Part shown: piece by piece, positions 50,486 through 59,131 of the stretch
Numbering within the stretch: the first letter of the stretch is position 1
Layout of the letters: each line of letters begins with the position of its first letter
Source of the DNA: Cyanobium sp. CH-040
Lineage (GTDB): Bacteria > Cyanobacteriota > Cyanobacteriia > PCC-6307 > Cyanobiaceae
Direction: 5' to 3'
DNA: 64,000 bases
Assembly: GCF_024346135.1 (NCBI RefSeq)
Contig: NZ_JAGQCJ010000006.1
Coordinates: forward strand, 99,771-163,770
Position numbers and translations under genes: made by a program
The notes under the pieces: model-generated
Seen by the model: the letters and a program-made list of their open reading frames with translations, nothing else
Database searches by the model: none
Told to the model about the DNA's origin: nothing

Positions 50486-53050
50486 TCAGACGCCTGCCGT
50501 GGGGATCTTCTCCACCAGCTGCTTCATCACCCCGTGGTTGAAGTCGCGGGATTCGTGCAGCAGCATGTCGAAGGCGTCGGTGGTGAGCCAGAAGGCCTGC
50601 AGGCCCTGCTCGCCGGCCTGCAGATCGGCCGAACGGGGGGAGTTCCTGATCACGGCCATCTCCCCGAAGATCTTGCTGCCGCCCAGTTGCACCGTCTGTC
50701 CATCCGCCGTGTGCACCACGGCCTGGCCATGGAGCACAACGCCCAGCCCGTCGCAGGGATCGCCGCGCCGGAACACGGTGTCGCCCGGCGCCCAGCGGCG
50801 TACTTCGCCCCGGGCCGCCACCTGGATCAGGCCCGAGGGCGGGAGGTCGGTGAACAGTTCGCTGTCGGCGAGGATCGGCAGTTCGTCCATGTCCTCGGTC
50901 CGCTCTCCGCGCAGCGCCGATTCGAGGAAGGGTGAGCTGGGAAGACCCTGGCGCGGTTGGCGCAGGGGCCGTGAGCCGTTGCCGTCGCCCCGCTGCCGGT
51001 CCACCAGCAGCACCCAGCCGGCGGTGTCGGGGTCTGGATCCTGCCAGAGCAGATCCAGTGCTTCGTCGAGGCTGCCTTCGGCGTGGTCAGTCTCCGTGGG
51101 CATGGAGAGGTCCGCTGACGCGAAGCGCTCCGCCAGTTGATCCTTCAGGCAGCTGGTGCGATCGGCCATCGCCCGCGCCAGCGGCGCCAGCAGAGGCAGG
51201 GATTCGGCCTCGCGGTGCAGCAGCAGGGCCAGACCGCGCTCGCGCCGCAGCTGCTGCCAGCGCTCCAGGAGCCGGTCCTGCTCCTGAGCACCGTGCGGGC
51301 CGAATTCGCCCAGCACGGTGCTCCACTCGCCGTCGTCGAGACCACTGCTCTTGCGCACCTGCTCGAGCTGCTCCCGCTGCCGTGCCGAAAGCTCCTCGGG
51401 CTGCAGCACCTCCAGGCCCGCCATGCTCATGAGCTGATGCAGCGCCTCCCGGGCGGCGTCCTGGCGGAGGGTGTGCCGCTGCTGGTCGAGGCCGTCCATC
51501 GTCAGCAGGCCCTGATCCTCCTCGGCCAGCTGGCGCACCACGGCGTGGTGATCCTGCTCTTCGAGGTTGAGATTCCGGCGCAGTTCGTCGAGCTGCAGCA
51601 TGGAGCTGGCCGTGGAGATGCGGCCGGTGCGCAACAGATCCTTGAGCACCCCCTGGTACACGTCCCGGGCCCGCTGCAGCGACATCACCGGCAGGGCCTT
51701 GGCCAGGGTGAACACCTCCAGCGGCGAGAGGTCGGCAAGCTGGCGCCCTTCCAGGGCCTGATCCAGCCCCGGCACCTTGGTGAGCTGCCGCCGCAGGCTC
51801 TCGCTGGTGCTCTCGCGCCGGTAGAGGCCCTCGTCGCGAGACCAGGAGCGGAACAGCCACACCGCCGTGAGCGCGGCCACGAAGAACTGCAGCGTGCGTT
51901 CGCCGGCGATGCCGGCGACGGGGAAGACGTTGCTCTTGAAGAAGAAGAACAGATTCAGGGCCACCAGGGTGGCGATCAACCGCGTGCGGTGGATGGCGAT
52001 GCCACGGCTGCGCTCGGGATCAGCGCTGCCCAGCCGCCTCTCCAGCAGACGCTCCAGCCGGCCGAACAGCTGGACCGAGCCCCAGGCACCGAGGGAGAGT
52101 CCTGCCGGGATGGCGACCAGGCGGGGGATGGACAGGGAGCCGACTGCCGGCATCGGCTGCAGCACCAGCTCCTGGAGGCGGGAGTCGTAGGTGAAGAAGC
52201 TGTCGTGGAGGTAGGTCCAGGCGCTCACGCCGGTGCCGGCGCTGGTGGCCAGGATCAGCAGGTAGAACGCCAGCACGATGCCGGGGTAGGAGTACCAGGC
52301 CCAGTTCAGGCCGCGCTTGCCTGTGAGGTGGGCCCAGTAGCTGCGCTCCGAGTCGATGTCGATGCAGGGCGTGGCGCAGGCCACGCAGACGCTCACGTCC
52401 TTGCCTTCGGCCGACACCGTGCGGCACATCGACTGGGTGGTGCGCGTCGAGCCGCTCAGGTGCGCCGGGGTGCCGAGGGAGCCGCGGGGGCCGGTGATCA
52501 CGGTCTGCACCGGCCCCAGGGGACAGAAGTACTGGCACCAGCTCTTGCCGCCGTAGGCCCAGCCCACCACCAGGGCGCCGATCAGGGCCGAGAGGCAGAG
52601 CAGGGCCAGCACCAGGGCGCTGCTGTTGGCCACCAGGATGCGCAGGCTGAGGCCGGTGAGCAGCAGGCTCCACTGCAGCTGGATGTGGTGGCGGCCCAGC
52701 CAGGACGCCGGCTCGACCAGCACCAGCCTGGGCTTGCCCTTGGGCCCGCTCACCATGCGCTGCAGCTTCAGCGCGCTGAACACCTGCGACACGAACGACA
52801 GCGGACAGATGCGCCGCCAGAGCTCGTGGCTCACCACGATCGTGAGCAGCACCAGGGGCAGGCCCAGGTTCCAGAACAGGTCGTTGCCCCAGTTCCCCCG
52901 GCACCAGCCCAGGCCGTCACAGGCCGGCGTTGGTTGCCAGGGCGTCAGCCCCGGCAGCAGCAGCATGGCGATCAGCAGGATCCAGCCCGACAGCAGGGCC
53001 CAGCGCGCCACGCGCAGGCGGCTTTCCGGCCAGAGGTGAAAGCTGGGCAT
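50486..53050 (-). CDS. Large membrane Fe-S protein with C-terminal cyclic-nucleotide-binding domain
   Basis: 854 residues. The N-terminal third has five to six membrane helices plus polyferredoxin-type motifs: RRICPLSF, WCQYFCPLGPVQTVITG (NapH/NosR-like) and CRTVSAEGKDVSVCVACATP CIDID, with enough Cys for an Fe-S cluster. A further helix group follows (LFFFFKSNVFPVAGIAG). The middle is a long helical region (about 420-720). Residues about 740-845 form a cNMP-binding domain with an intact phosphate-binding cassette FGEMAVIRNSPRSADL. This combination implies membrane redox chemistry gated by cAMP or cGMP. The function is unknown. It lies 123 bp upstream of isiA, same strand. Confidence 0.75.
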   Translation of the reverse strand: MPSFHLWPESRLRVARWALLSGWILLIAMLLLPGLTPWQPTPACDGLGWCRGNWGNDLFWNLGLPLVLLTIVVSHELWRRICPLSFVSQVFSALKLQRMVSGPKGKPRLVLVEPASWLGRHHIQLQWSLLLTGLSLRILVANSSALVLALLCLSALIGALVVGWAYGGKSWCQYFCPLGPVQTVITGPRGSLGTPAHLSGSTRTTQSMCRTVSAEGKDVSVCVACATPCIDIDSERSYWAHLTGKRGLNWAWYSYPGIVLAFYLLILATSAGTGVSAWTYLHDSFFTYDSRLQELVLQPMPAVGSLSIPRLVAIPAGLSLGAWGSVQLFGRLERLLERRLGSADPERSRGIAIHRTRLIATLVALNLFFFFKSNVFPVAGIAGERTLQFFVAALTAVWLFRSWSRDEGLYRRESTSESLRRQLTKVPGLDQALEGRQLADLSPLEVFTLAKALPVMSLQRARDVYQGVLKDLLRTGRISTASSMLQLDELRRNLNLEEQDHHAVVRQLAEEDQGLLTMDGLDQQRHTLRQDAAREALHQLMSMAGLEVLQPEELSARQREQLEQVRKSSGLDDGEWSTVLGEFGPHGAQEQDRLLERWQQLRRERGLALLLHREAESLPLLAPLARAMADRTSCLKDQLAERFASADLSMPTETDHAEGSLDEALDLLWQDPDPDTAGWVLLVDRQRGDGNGSRPLRQPRQGLPSSPFLESALRGERTEDMDELPILADSELFTDLPPSGLIQVAARGEVRRWAPGDTVFRRGDPCDGLGVVLHGQAVVHTADGQTVQLGGSKIFGEMAVIRNSPRSADLQAGEQGLQAFWLTTDAFDMLLHESRDFNHGVMKQLVEKIPTAGV

Positions 53051-53220
53051 CCGGAACCACGGCAGGCCTGCGGAGGATAGCCGAGGTCAGGGAATAACCA
53101 GCTGCCCGCATTGACCGTGCGGAATCTCATGCCCACCGCTGGGAGATTGGCGGCCGGCGCATGCTCCCGAACCCACACATTCCAGGCACCGGCCGGCGCC
53201 GCCGTGCACGATCATTCGCA

Positions 53221-53547
53221 TCAGCGGCCGCGGATGATCCGCTGATAGCGCCGTTCGTTGGCGGCGGCCGCGAACCCGAAGATCACCACCGCCGCCGCCA
53301 GGGTGAGGCAGAGCAGGGTCATCAGCGGCAGCAGGCCCGCCATCAGCGTGAGGGTGGAGGTGTCGATCGCACCCCGCTCCAGCCGTGCGAGCACTGCAGG
53401 GGGATTGGCCAGTAGGGGTTTGCTGAACCACAGCCACAGCGTCAGCGCCCCCAGCAGAGCCAGCAGCCCGGCTCCCACCGCAGGCCAGGCGGACAGGAAC
53501 CCGGCACGCCGGGCCAGAAACCGCTGCTGCTGTTCCGTCAGTTCCAT
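53221..53547 (-). CDS. Two-helix membrane protein of unknown function
   Basis: 108 residues. A short charged N-terminus (ELTEQQQRFLARR) precedes TM1 (AVGAGLLALLGALTLWLWF); a loop leads to TM2 (LLPLMTLLCLTLAAAVVIFGF), ending with a basic tail YQRIIRGR. No family was recognised. It precedes the Fe-S/cNMP gene by about 170 bp. Confidence 0.6.
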   Translation of the reverse strand: MELTEQQQRFLARRAGFLSAWPAVGAGLLALLGALTLWLWFSKPLLANPPAVLARLERGAIDTSTLTLMAGLLPLMTLLCLTLAAAVVIFGFAAAANERRYQRIIRGR

Positions 53548-53571
53548 TGCCCGTGCAACCTTGGCCTGCGC

Positions 53572-55101
53572 CTACCGCTGCGGCACCAGATCGCCCGGCC
53601 GCCAGCTCTGGTTGAACCAGGGCTCCAGGGGCCCATAGAGCCGCAGCAGCACATTGTAGCCCCGCCCCGGCAGGGTCTGCACCCAGTTCCCTTCCCGCCC
53701 CGCCGGCGCGGTGGGCCCGAACCACACGGTGACGCTGCCGTCGGGATTGGTGCGCAAGCCCGGCAGGGTGCTGTCCACACCCGCCAGCTTCTGGTCGGTG
53801 GGCAGCAGCGAGCGGGTCTGGTTGTCGTACACCGTGAACGACCAGAAGTCCTTGGCCGGCACCGGGCCCGGCAGGGTGATGCTGTAGGTGCGGCCGCCAT
53901 CGAGGTACTGGCCTCTGGCGTCGCGGAACACGCCGGCATAGGCCGAGCCGGAGCCCGGCCGGGCCTCGCTCATGGCGGGGGTGATGCCGGTGGCGTAATA
54001 GAAGAACATCGCCCGGGCATCGAGCAGGCGCTCAGCACCGTCGAGGAACTGGTAGCTGCCGCCCACGAACGGCGTCAGCCACTGGCGGTTGCTGTAGATG
54101 CGGGTGCGGGGATCGCGGGAGGCGAACAGGTTGGAGCGGGCGATCGCGTTGGCCACCGCCACCGATTCCTTGAGGATTCCCTTCATGCGGGCATCGGGCT
54201 CGAAGGGCTTGCCCTTGCGGATGCCGATGGCGCCGTACAGGCCCACGGTGTCGGGGTCCACCCAGTCGGCCGGCTCGGTCTGCACGGCGGTGTTGAGTTC
54301 CTCGAAGAAGCTGAAGTCGTTGGCGCTGATGGTGTTGAACCGCTGCCCGGAGAGGTTCACGAAGGCGGTGGCCGGCGGGCTGGCTGCGCTGGCCAGGGGA
54401 AAGACCGCCGCCTTCGCCTTCACCCCCGCCGTCGCCGCCGCCACATCGCCCTTCTCCACGAAGGCGCGGTAGAAGATCAGCAGGGTGTTGGTGCGGGGCC
54501 TGAGCACGTGGTAGCCCGTGGCCGGTGCGCTGGCGCTGGAGCCGGGCGGGATGAACAGATAGTCGCCGCCCCGGCCCTGATCCGGACCGGTGAGGCCCAC
54601 ATCGGTGACCCAGCGGAAGTCGGCGTCATCCACCGGCCCCAGCACCCGCGGCGGCACCCGCAGCACCATCGGCCCCTCGCGCAGGTCGAGGCAGGCCATC
54701 ACGTACACCGTGGTGGTGTTGGGCGTGAGGAACAGGGAGCGGGCATCGAGCAGGGTCTCGGCGATGCCGATGGCGCGGTTGCGGGCAACGCCCGCCTGCT
54801 CCAGCCCTCGGCAGGCCGCCACCACGGAGGTGGCGGACATGCCTCGCAGGAACGCCTCGATGCCGCGGCTGAAGTCGAGCTGGTCGTAGGCCCGCTCCAC
54901 CGTGGCCGGATCGGGGGCGCCGTCCTTGAAGCGCAGAGGGCCGATGCGGGTGTTCTGGCTGTCGGGGGTGGTGAGCTTGGCCGGCACGTCGGGCTGGAAG
55001 CGGCCCGAGCCGGTGCGAGCTTCGGCCAGGCCTGCGCCGGGCGCCAGGGCTACCGCAGCGCTGAGCAAGGTGCCGATGGCGCGGGGGAGAGGGCAGGTCA
55101 T
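53572..55101 (-). CDS. Secreted DUF1254/DUF1214 protein
   Basis: 509 residues from ATG 55101. The signal peptide (LLSAAVALAPGAGLAEA) leads into a DUF1254 domain with YDQLDFSRGIEAFLRGM and FLTPNTTTVYVMACLDLREG. The C-terminal DUF1214 domain ends with PVPAKDFWSFTVYDNQTRSL and SVTVWFGP, GYNVLLRLYGPLEPWFNQSW. Such two-domain proteins are widespread but of unsettled function; they are usually periplasmic. There is no operon partner. Confidence 0.87.
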   Translation of the reverse strand: MTCPLPRAIGTLLSAAVALAPGAGLAEARTGSGRFQPDVPAKLTTPDSQNTRIGPLRFKDGAPDPATVERAYDQLDFSRGIEAFLRGMSATSVVAACRGLEQAGVARNRAIGIAETLLDARSLFLTPNTTTVYVMACLDLREGPMVLRVPPRVLGPVDDADFRWVTDVGLTGPDQGRGGDYLFIPPGSSASAPATGYHVLRPRTNTLLIFYRAFVEKGDVAAATAGVKAKAAVFPLASAASPPATAFVNLSGQRFNTISANDFSFFEELNTAVQTEPADWVDPDTVGLYGAIGIRKGKPFEPDARMKGILKESVAVANAIARSNLFASRDPRTRIYSNRQWLTPFVGGSYQFLDGAERLLDARAMFFYYATGITPAMSEARPGSGSAYAGVFRDARGQYLDGGRTYSITLPGPVPAKDFWSFTVYDNQTRSLLPTDQKLAGVDSTLPGLRTNPDGSVTVWFGPTAPAGREGNWVQTLPGRGYNVLLRLYGPLEPWFNQSWRPGDLVPQR

Positions 55102-55470
55102 CCGGGGAAGGTAGGCAGGGTGGGCGTGGAACGCCACTGCCGGTGTTGAACGGACACGCCGCCTCACCCCCAGCGGCACGAGGCCGGGGTGGTCGCCTGA
55201 CGCCCGGCGCCTGCGACCAGCATGGAGGTGTTGCCGGCAGCGACGTGATGGACACCGCCGACTGAATCCGGCGGCACAGCTGCCGCCGGGAACTGCCGCG
55301 CAGCGGCGCCATGCACGTGCCGGTGCGGATCCATGCCGGGCAGGAGCTGATGGAGGCCATGGATGAGAACGTTGGCCAGCCCTGTGGTGCCGGATGGGCA
55401 CTGGGGCGCGGATACCCGCAGGTGGCCGCTCTGCTTGTGTGGATGATCCGGCCCCGCCAGTGCTTGCCCG
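55102..55470. other. 369-bp divergent intergenic region
   Basis: No gene is supported. It should contain the divergent promoters for the DUF1254 gene and upp. A perfect 9-bp hairpin lies at 55268-55289 (CCGGCGGCA, CAGC, TGCCGCCGG) without a T tract. No riboswitch or known RNA fold was recognised. Confidence 0.4.
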
Positions 55471-56130
55471 ATGACGGTTCACAACCTCAGCGACACGCAC
55501 TCGGTGGCCCTCAGCTTTCTGGCCGAATTGCGGGATCGGGATCTGCAGCGCGACCGGGCGCGTTTCCGCCACAACCTGGAGCGCCTGGGGGCGATCATGG
55601 CCTACGAAATCTCGCGCCAGTTGCCCTATACCCAGCGCACGATCGAAACGCCCCTGTCGGCCATGGCGGTGACCGTGATGCAGCATCCACCTGTGCTGCT
55701 CACGATCCTGCGGGCAGGCCTGCCCTACTTCTCGGGCTTTCAGTATTTCTTCGATCAGAGCGACTGTGGCTTCATCGGCGCCTACCGCAAGGAGAGTGAC
55801 AGTCAACTGGCCATTGAGATGGAGTATGCAGCTCTGCCGCCGTTGACCGGCCGCACGGTGCTGCTGATCGATCCCATGCTCGCGACGGGCCAATCGGTGG
55901 TGCGGGTGTGCAACCAGTTGCTGCAGGACGAGCGGCCGCAGCATCTGCATCTGGCGGCACTGGTGGCGGCGCCTGAAGGCATCCGCCACATCCAGGAGAA
56001 TCTCAGCGTGCCCTATGACCTGTGGACGTTCGCGATCGATGAACGCCTCAACCAGCAGTTCTACATCGTGCCGGGCCTGGGCGACGCCGGCGATCTGAGT
56101 TTCGGCGAGAAACTGGGCGAGAACGCCTAG
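55471..56130 (+). CDS. upp: Uracil phosphoribosyltransferase
   Basis: 219 residues. UPRT landmarks are LLTILRAGLPYFSGFQYFF, the PRPP-binding loop VLLIDPMLATGQSVVRVC, LVAAPEGIRHIQ and the uracil-binding C-terminus YIVPGLGDAGDLSFG. The enzyme salvages uracil to UMP in the cytoplasm. An N-terminal extension with LSDTHSVALSFLAELRD is normal. The stop overlaps a convergent small ORF. Confidence 0.93.
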   Translation: MTVHNLSDTHSVALSFLAELRDRDLQRDRARFRHNLERLGAIMAYEISRQLPYTQRTIETPLSAMAVTVMQHPPVLLTILRAGLPYFSGFQYFFDQSDCGFIGAYRKESDSQLAIEMEYAALPPLTGRTVLLIDPMLATGQSVVRVCNQLLQDERPQHLHLAALVAAPEGIRHIQENLSVPYDLWTFAIDERLNQQFYIVPGLGDAGDLSFGEKLGENA

Positions 56131-56279
56131 GCCGGCTGCTCCAGCTCCTGGGCCAGCAGGTCCTGGGCGAGCAGCAGCAGGGCCACGCCCATCAGCGCCA
56201 GGGCGGTGCCACGCTGGTCGTCGCCGCTCAGTTCGAGCGTGCGGGCGGTCTGCAGATGCTCAGGCCAGCTGAGTCGCAT
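56127..56279 (-). CDS. 50-residue ORF convergent with upp
   Basis: From ATG 56279 the frame encodes an amphipathic, Leu-rich peptide (WPEHLQTARTLELSGDDQRG then ALALMGVALLLLAQDLLAQE). The composition is protein-like, the start is clean and the stop overlaps the upp stop by 3 bp. It may be a small helical or membrane-associated peptide. Size limits certainty. Confidence 0.4.
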   Translation of the reverse strand: MRLSWPEHLQTARTLELSGDDQRGTALALMGVALLLLAQDLLAQELEQPA

Positions 56280-56435
56280 GTCGTGACGCCGCAATTCATT
56301 GAATTCTGGGCGGGGAAAGGGACCGCAGCGAAGGCCGTTACAACACGAAACACTGACACGGGACCCTCTGGGTAGCCTTTGTTACGTCCAATCGGTATCC
56401 ACTCGATACCGTTCCGCCATCCGTCGGCCGGAGCC

Positions 56436-56651
56436 ATGGGCCAGTCCATCGAACTCTCCATCAGCCAGCGCTTCGAGATCGAGCGCTTCAGCCGTGCCAT
56501 CGATGGCACCGCCGATCCCGAGGCGCTGCGCGACATCGCCAAGAAACTGCTGCAGGCCTGGCAGACCCAGAAGGCGGCCACCAACTGGGCCATCAGCCAG
56601 CAGATGGGGGCGTCGCCGCTTGCACAGCACGCTGCTCACGAAGCGCCGTAG
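56436..56651 (+). CDS. NblA-like small protein
   Basis: 71 residues from ATG 56436. The opening IELSISQRFEIERFSRAID resembles the NblA/Ycf18 consensus (ELS-x-x-Q-x-F-x-I-x-x-F), followed by helix ALRDIAKKLLQAWQTQKAAT. NblA adaptor proteins target phycobilisomes for degradation under starvation; related short proteins of unknown role are common in picocyanobacteria. The NblA C-terminal Leu/Lys recognition residues are not clearly kept, so the function is uncertain. Confidence 0.55.
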   Translation: MGQSIELSISQRFEIERFSRAIDGTADPEALRDIAKKLLQAWQTQKAATNWAISQQMGASPLAQHAAHEAP

Positions 56652-57012
56652 AAATCAGCGGTGTCAACACCACCAGGGCCAAGCCATCGAGTCTCCTGGT
56701 GAGGGCCCTGGCTTCGGCAGGGCCTCTGGCTTGGAGCGGCAACGGCCAGATAGCGAGCCGGGAGTTCTCCACAGACTGTTGAACCCGGAAGACCCGATCC
56801 ACAGGCAACGTCAGTGCCTGCAGCGCACACACATGGCGTGATCCGCTGTGCACCATCGCTTCTCAAAGTGCAAATCGCACGACGTGATGTGTGAATCCAG
56901 AGAGCTGCTGCTGAATGCAAGAACGTAACGGAAAGCTTGGCTCTGTATCGAACGCTGGATACCGTTAGCAGGGTCTGGCAATTGACGCGAGCCAACGCTC
57001 GCAGCCGCAGTC
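56652..57012. other. 361-bp region without a recognisable gene
   Basis: Only short, unconvincing frames are present. The half nearest the Popeye-like gene becomes AT-richer and probably holds its promoter. No hairpin with T tract and no tRNA-like fold was seen. Confidence 0.35.
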
Positions 57013-57732
57013 ATGGAGGCGATCCTCAACTCGTTTTTGACGCCTGGAGGCCTTGTCGGGCATCTGGCATACGTCTTTCTGTTGTTGTCGATGCTGATGC
57101 GCAAGATGGTGGCGCTACGCATCTTCTTTGGCTGCAGTTTGCTGCTCGACATTATCTATATTGTGGTGTGGGTTCGCGATCCTGTTCTGCTCTTGTGGGA
57201 AGTGGTTCTGTTCGTGATGACCGTTACTCAGCTGGTGCTTATCTTGTGGTATGATAGGTTTGCTCGGTTCAGTGATGAAGAGCGGGCTTTTGCTGTCAGC
57301 CGATTGCGGGGCTTGTCACCCAGGCAGACTCGGCATTTGCTCGATCAGGGTCAGTGGAGGGATTTACCTCCAGACACCGTGCTCACCCACGAGAATCAGC
57401 GACCGCTGCAGCTCACGTACATCGTTTCTGGATCTGTCGGTGTCTATGTGAATCAGCAGCGCATCGCCAGTTGCGGCTCAGGTCGCTACATCGGTGAGAT
57501 GTCGGTTCTTGATCAAGAACCCGCTTCCGCCACTGTGCTGGTGGAGGATCCAGTCAGGGTGTGGCAGCTGCCCACCGACAGACTGGACCGCCTGAGGGTC
57601 CAGAACCCTGCTGTTGCAGCTGTGCTGGAAGCGGGAATTGGACGCGATATGCGCAGGAAGCTGGTGGACATCAACGCTTCCAGTGCCACTCGCGTGGCCG
57701 GAGCCTTCCAGGATCCATCAAGCGCCGTCTGA
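57013..57732 (+). CDS. Popeye-like membrane protein with cNMP-binding domain
   Basis: 239 residues. Three membrane helices occupy residues 10-85 (GLVGHLAYVFLLLSMLMRKM, RIFFGCSLLLDIIYIVVWV, LLWEVVLFVMTVTQLVLIL). A cyclic-nucleotide-binding beta-roll follows (LTYIVSGSVGVYVNQQRIAS, RYIGEMSVLDQEPASATVLV). This short three-TM plus cNMP layout is that of Popeye-domain proteins. In the phosphate-binding cassette the usual Arg is replaced (EPASAT), so ligand binding may be altered. It is followed by a small TM gene 180 bp away. Confidence 0.75.
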   Translation: MEAILNSFLTPGGLVGHLAYVFLLLSMLMRKMVALRIFFGCSLLLDIIYIVVWVRDPVLLLWEVVLFVMTVTQLVLILWYDRFARFSDEERAFAVSRLRGLSPRQTRHLLDQGQWRDLPPDTVLTHENQRPLQLTYIVSGSVGVYVNQQRIASCGSGRYIGEMSVLDQEPASATVLVEDPVRVWQLPTDRLDRLRVQNPAVAAVLEAGIGRDMRRKLVDINASSATRVAGAFQDPSSAV

Positions 57733-57912
57733 GTGACGATCAGTCCGACAGGCAAGGCATCAAGGGGATGGGTCCCCTCTTCGGCGTGCCCACACACAGG
57801 CACGCACAAGCCACGTTTGCCAGACTCAAGATCGAATTGCGATCTCGCTCATGTCTCTGAGACTCTGCATGCCTCATCAGAACGAACTGTGCAACCGGTT
57901 CGCCCTAGTAGA

Positions 57913-58107
57913 ATGACCAAGATTTGGTTGGATCCCCCTTTGATGCGATCGCTGATTCCCTGGGCGATCCTCCTGGTGGCGGTGGCACTGAAGGTCTGGC
58001 GCTTTACGCGCCTGGTGCGGCAGCATCTGCCGCCCAAGCCAGCCGACCTGGAGTACGTCAGGGCGTCGCTGGAGCGGAGCTGGCAGAGGGATCAGCAGCA
58101 AGCGTGA
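57913..58107 (+). CDS. 64-residue single-TM protein
   Basis: From ATG 57913 the product has one helix (SLIPWAILLVAVALKVWRFT) and a charged cytosolic tail (PKPADLEYVRASLERSWQRD). No family was recognised. A clear terminator follows at 58185-58214, confirming a transcript that ends here. Confidence 0.65.
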   Translation: MTKIWLDPPLMRSLIPWAILLVAVALKVWRFTRLVRQHLPPKPADLEYVRASLERSWQRDQQQA

Positions 58108-58184
58108 GGGAGCGTGTGAGCCGCTTCCGCGCCGACACGCTCACGTTGCCGTTACAGAAGTTCATAGAATGGCGCCGGTCATCG

Positions 58185-58214
58185 AGCGGGTCCTGGACGG
58201 GTCCGCTTTTTTTT
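58185..58214 (+). terminator. Rho-independent terminator
   Basis: AGCGG, a short inner stem GTCC/GGAC, CCGCT, then eight T residues on the plus strand. It ends the transcript of the 64-residue membrane protein and sits 15 bp from the convergent small gene. Confidence 0.8.
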
Positions 58215-58229
58215 GGCCTGCCGGCGACC

Positions 58230-58403
58230 CTACCGGTTGATCGCCTTCCAGATCCACCAGGCGGCAACGGCCACCAGCACCCAGGGCAACAGGGCTCTGA
58301 ACAGCAGCAGCACCACCAGCACCACCAGGGCGGAGACCGCGGTTCGTTTGGTGAGCGCCTTGGCCTCATCGGTCATGTAACGCCAGCGAGGAACGAGCGG
58401 CAT
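58230..58403 (-). CDS. 57-residue single-TM protein
   Basis: From ATG 58403: a short N-terminus with YMTDEAKALTKRTA and one long hydrophobic segment (VSALVVLVVLLLFRALLPWV and LVAVAAWWIWKAINR). Small proteins of this type with a Trp-rich end are common in Synechococcus. Function is unknown. A longer frame to 58679 runs through non-coding sequence. Confidence 0.6.
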   Translation of the reverse strand: MPLVPRWRYMTDEAKALTKRTAVSALVVLVVLLLFRALLPWVLVAVAAWWIWKAINR

Positions 58404-58505
58404 CGGCAGGGCCTCTGAAGGCGGAGGGGCAAACCGGGTGATTCTGGGGGGCAAGCTGCTCCGCGGGTTGATGCCCCCTGACCCAGGAAGCAGGCTTGGC
58501 TGCTC

Positions 58506-58655
58506 ATGGGATCGGTGAAGACCACCGACGGCTTGCCGGTGTTCCGTCGTGACCCCAGGATCACCCGCTCTTCCCCGGATCTGGTCACGGCGCTGCAGCT
58601 GGAGCAGGAGGCGCTGCTGCAGGAGGACCGCAGACGTGCCGGCTTGTCTGCTTGA
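58506..58655 (+). CDS. VapB-like small antitoxin, possibly orphaned
   Basis: 49 residues from ATG 58506: KTTDGLPVFRRDPRITRSSP then a helix LVTALQLEQEALLQEDRRRA. The helix-rich acidic/basic tail and the overlap of its end with a PIN-type frame are typical of VapB antitoxins. The expected N-terminal DNA-binding element is degenerate. The partner toxin is clearly broken, so this gene is probably a relic. Confidence 0.5.
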   Translation: MGSVKTTDGLPVFRRDPRITRSSPDLVTALQLEQEALLQEDRRRAGLSA

Positions 58656-58846
58656 CGTGAATGCGGTGCCGCGGGCCAAGAACCGCGAGGCATGGATGGC
58701 GCTGTGAGAGTTTCATGGCTCTGCCCCAGGTGGATCTGGCCGCCTTCGCCATAGCCGGGGGCTATCGATTGATCAGCCTGGATCAGGATTTCAGACAGTT
58801 CAGCGCCGCTGGCCTGACCCTGGAGCTCCTCCCTGAGCGACAGCCC
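58636..58846 (+). pseudogene. VapC-type PIN-domain toxin remnant
   Basis: From GTG 58636 the frame begins with a PIN start (ACLLDVNAV, first catalytic Asp), then terminates at 58707. In another frame from 58715 the C-terminal PIN part is recognisable (QVDLAAFAIAGGYRLISLDQ followed by DFRQF, with the last catalytic Asp). About 80 central residues with other catalytic acids are missing. The gene overlaps the antitoxin end, as normal for vapBC, but is frameshifted and deleted. Confidence 0.7.
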
Positions 58847-58849
58847 GGT

Positions 58850-59125
58850 CGCCAGCGGCGGCGCGCAGGGTCTGGCCCCGGGTCTCGTTCACGGCATGGA
58901 ACTGGTGATAGCCCGATAGCTTCTGGATCAGGCGGCCGTCGCAGGCGATCAGCGGGCGTTGGTGGTGAACAGGGCCGGGATCTGGGCCTGGTCGCTGCCG
59001 AGCTGCTGGGGTGAGGCCGCCTCCGCCAATCGGGCCACGGCCTCGGCGATCGTCTCCGGGGTCACCCTGCCCGCGGGGGTGATCAATGGCTTGAGGCTCG
59101 GAGCGGCAAGGGGAGCTGCCCGTGG
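58850..59125 (-). pseudogene. Fragment of a type I restriction HsdR N-terminal region
   Basis: On the minus strand two frames carry HsdR-like pieces: PLITPAGRVTPETIAEAVARL and QAQIPALFTTNA, then, after a frame change, RLIACDGRLIQKLSGYHQFH. The segments correspond to the HsdR nuclease-helicase linker (AEIPSLFTTN and GYHQFHAV). No complete frame exists. It may derive from the same hsdR gene whose C-terminal part is at 62101-63490. Confidence 0.65.
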
Positions 59126-59131
59126 TGCGCC

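Noticed and set aside
51137..53080. 647-residue plus-strand open frame
   Set aside because: It lies opposite the Fe-S/cNMP gene and its translation is Gln/His/Gly-rich without any domain; a shadow of third-position GC bias.
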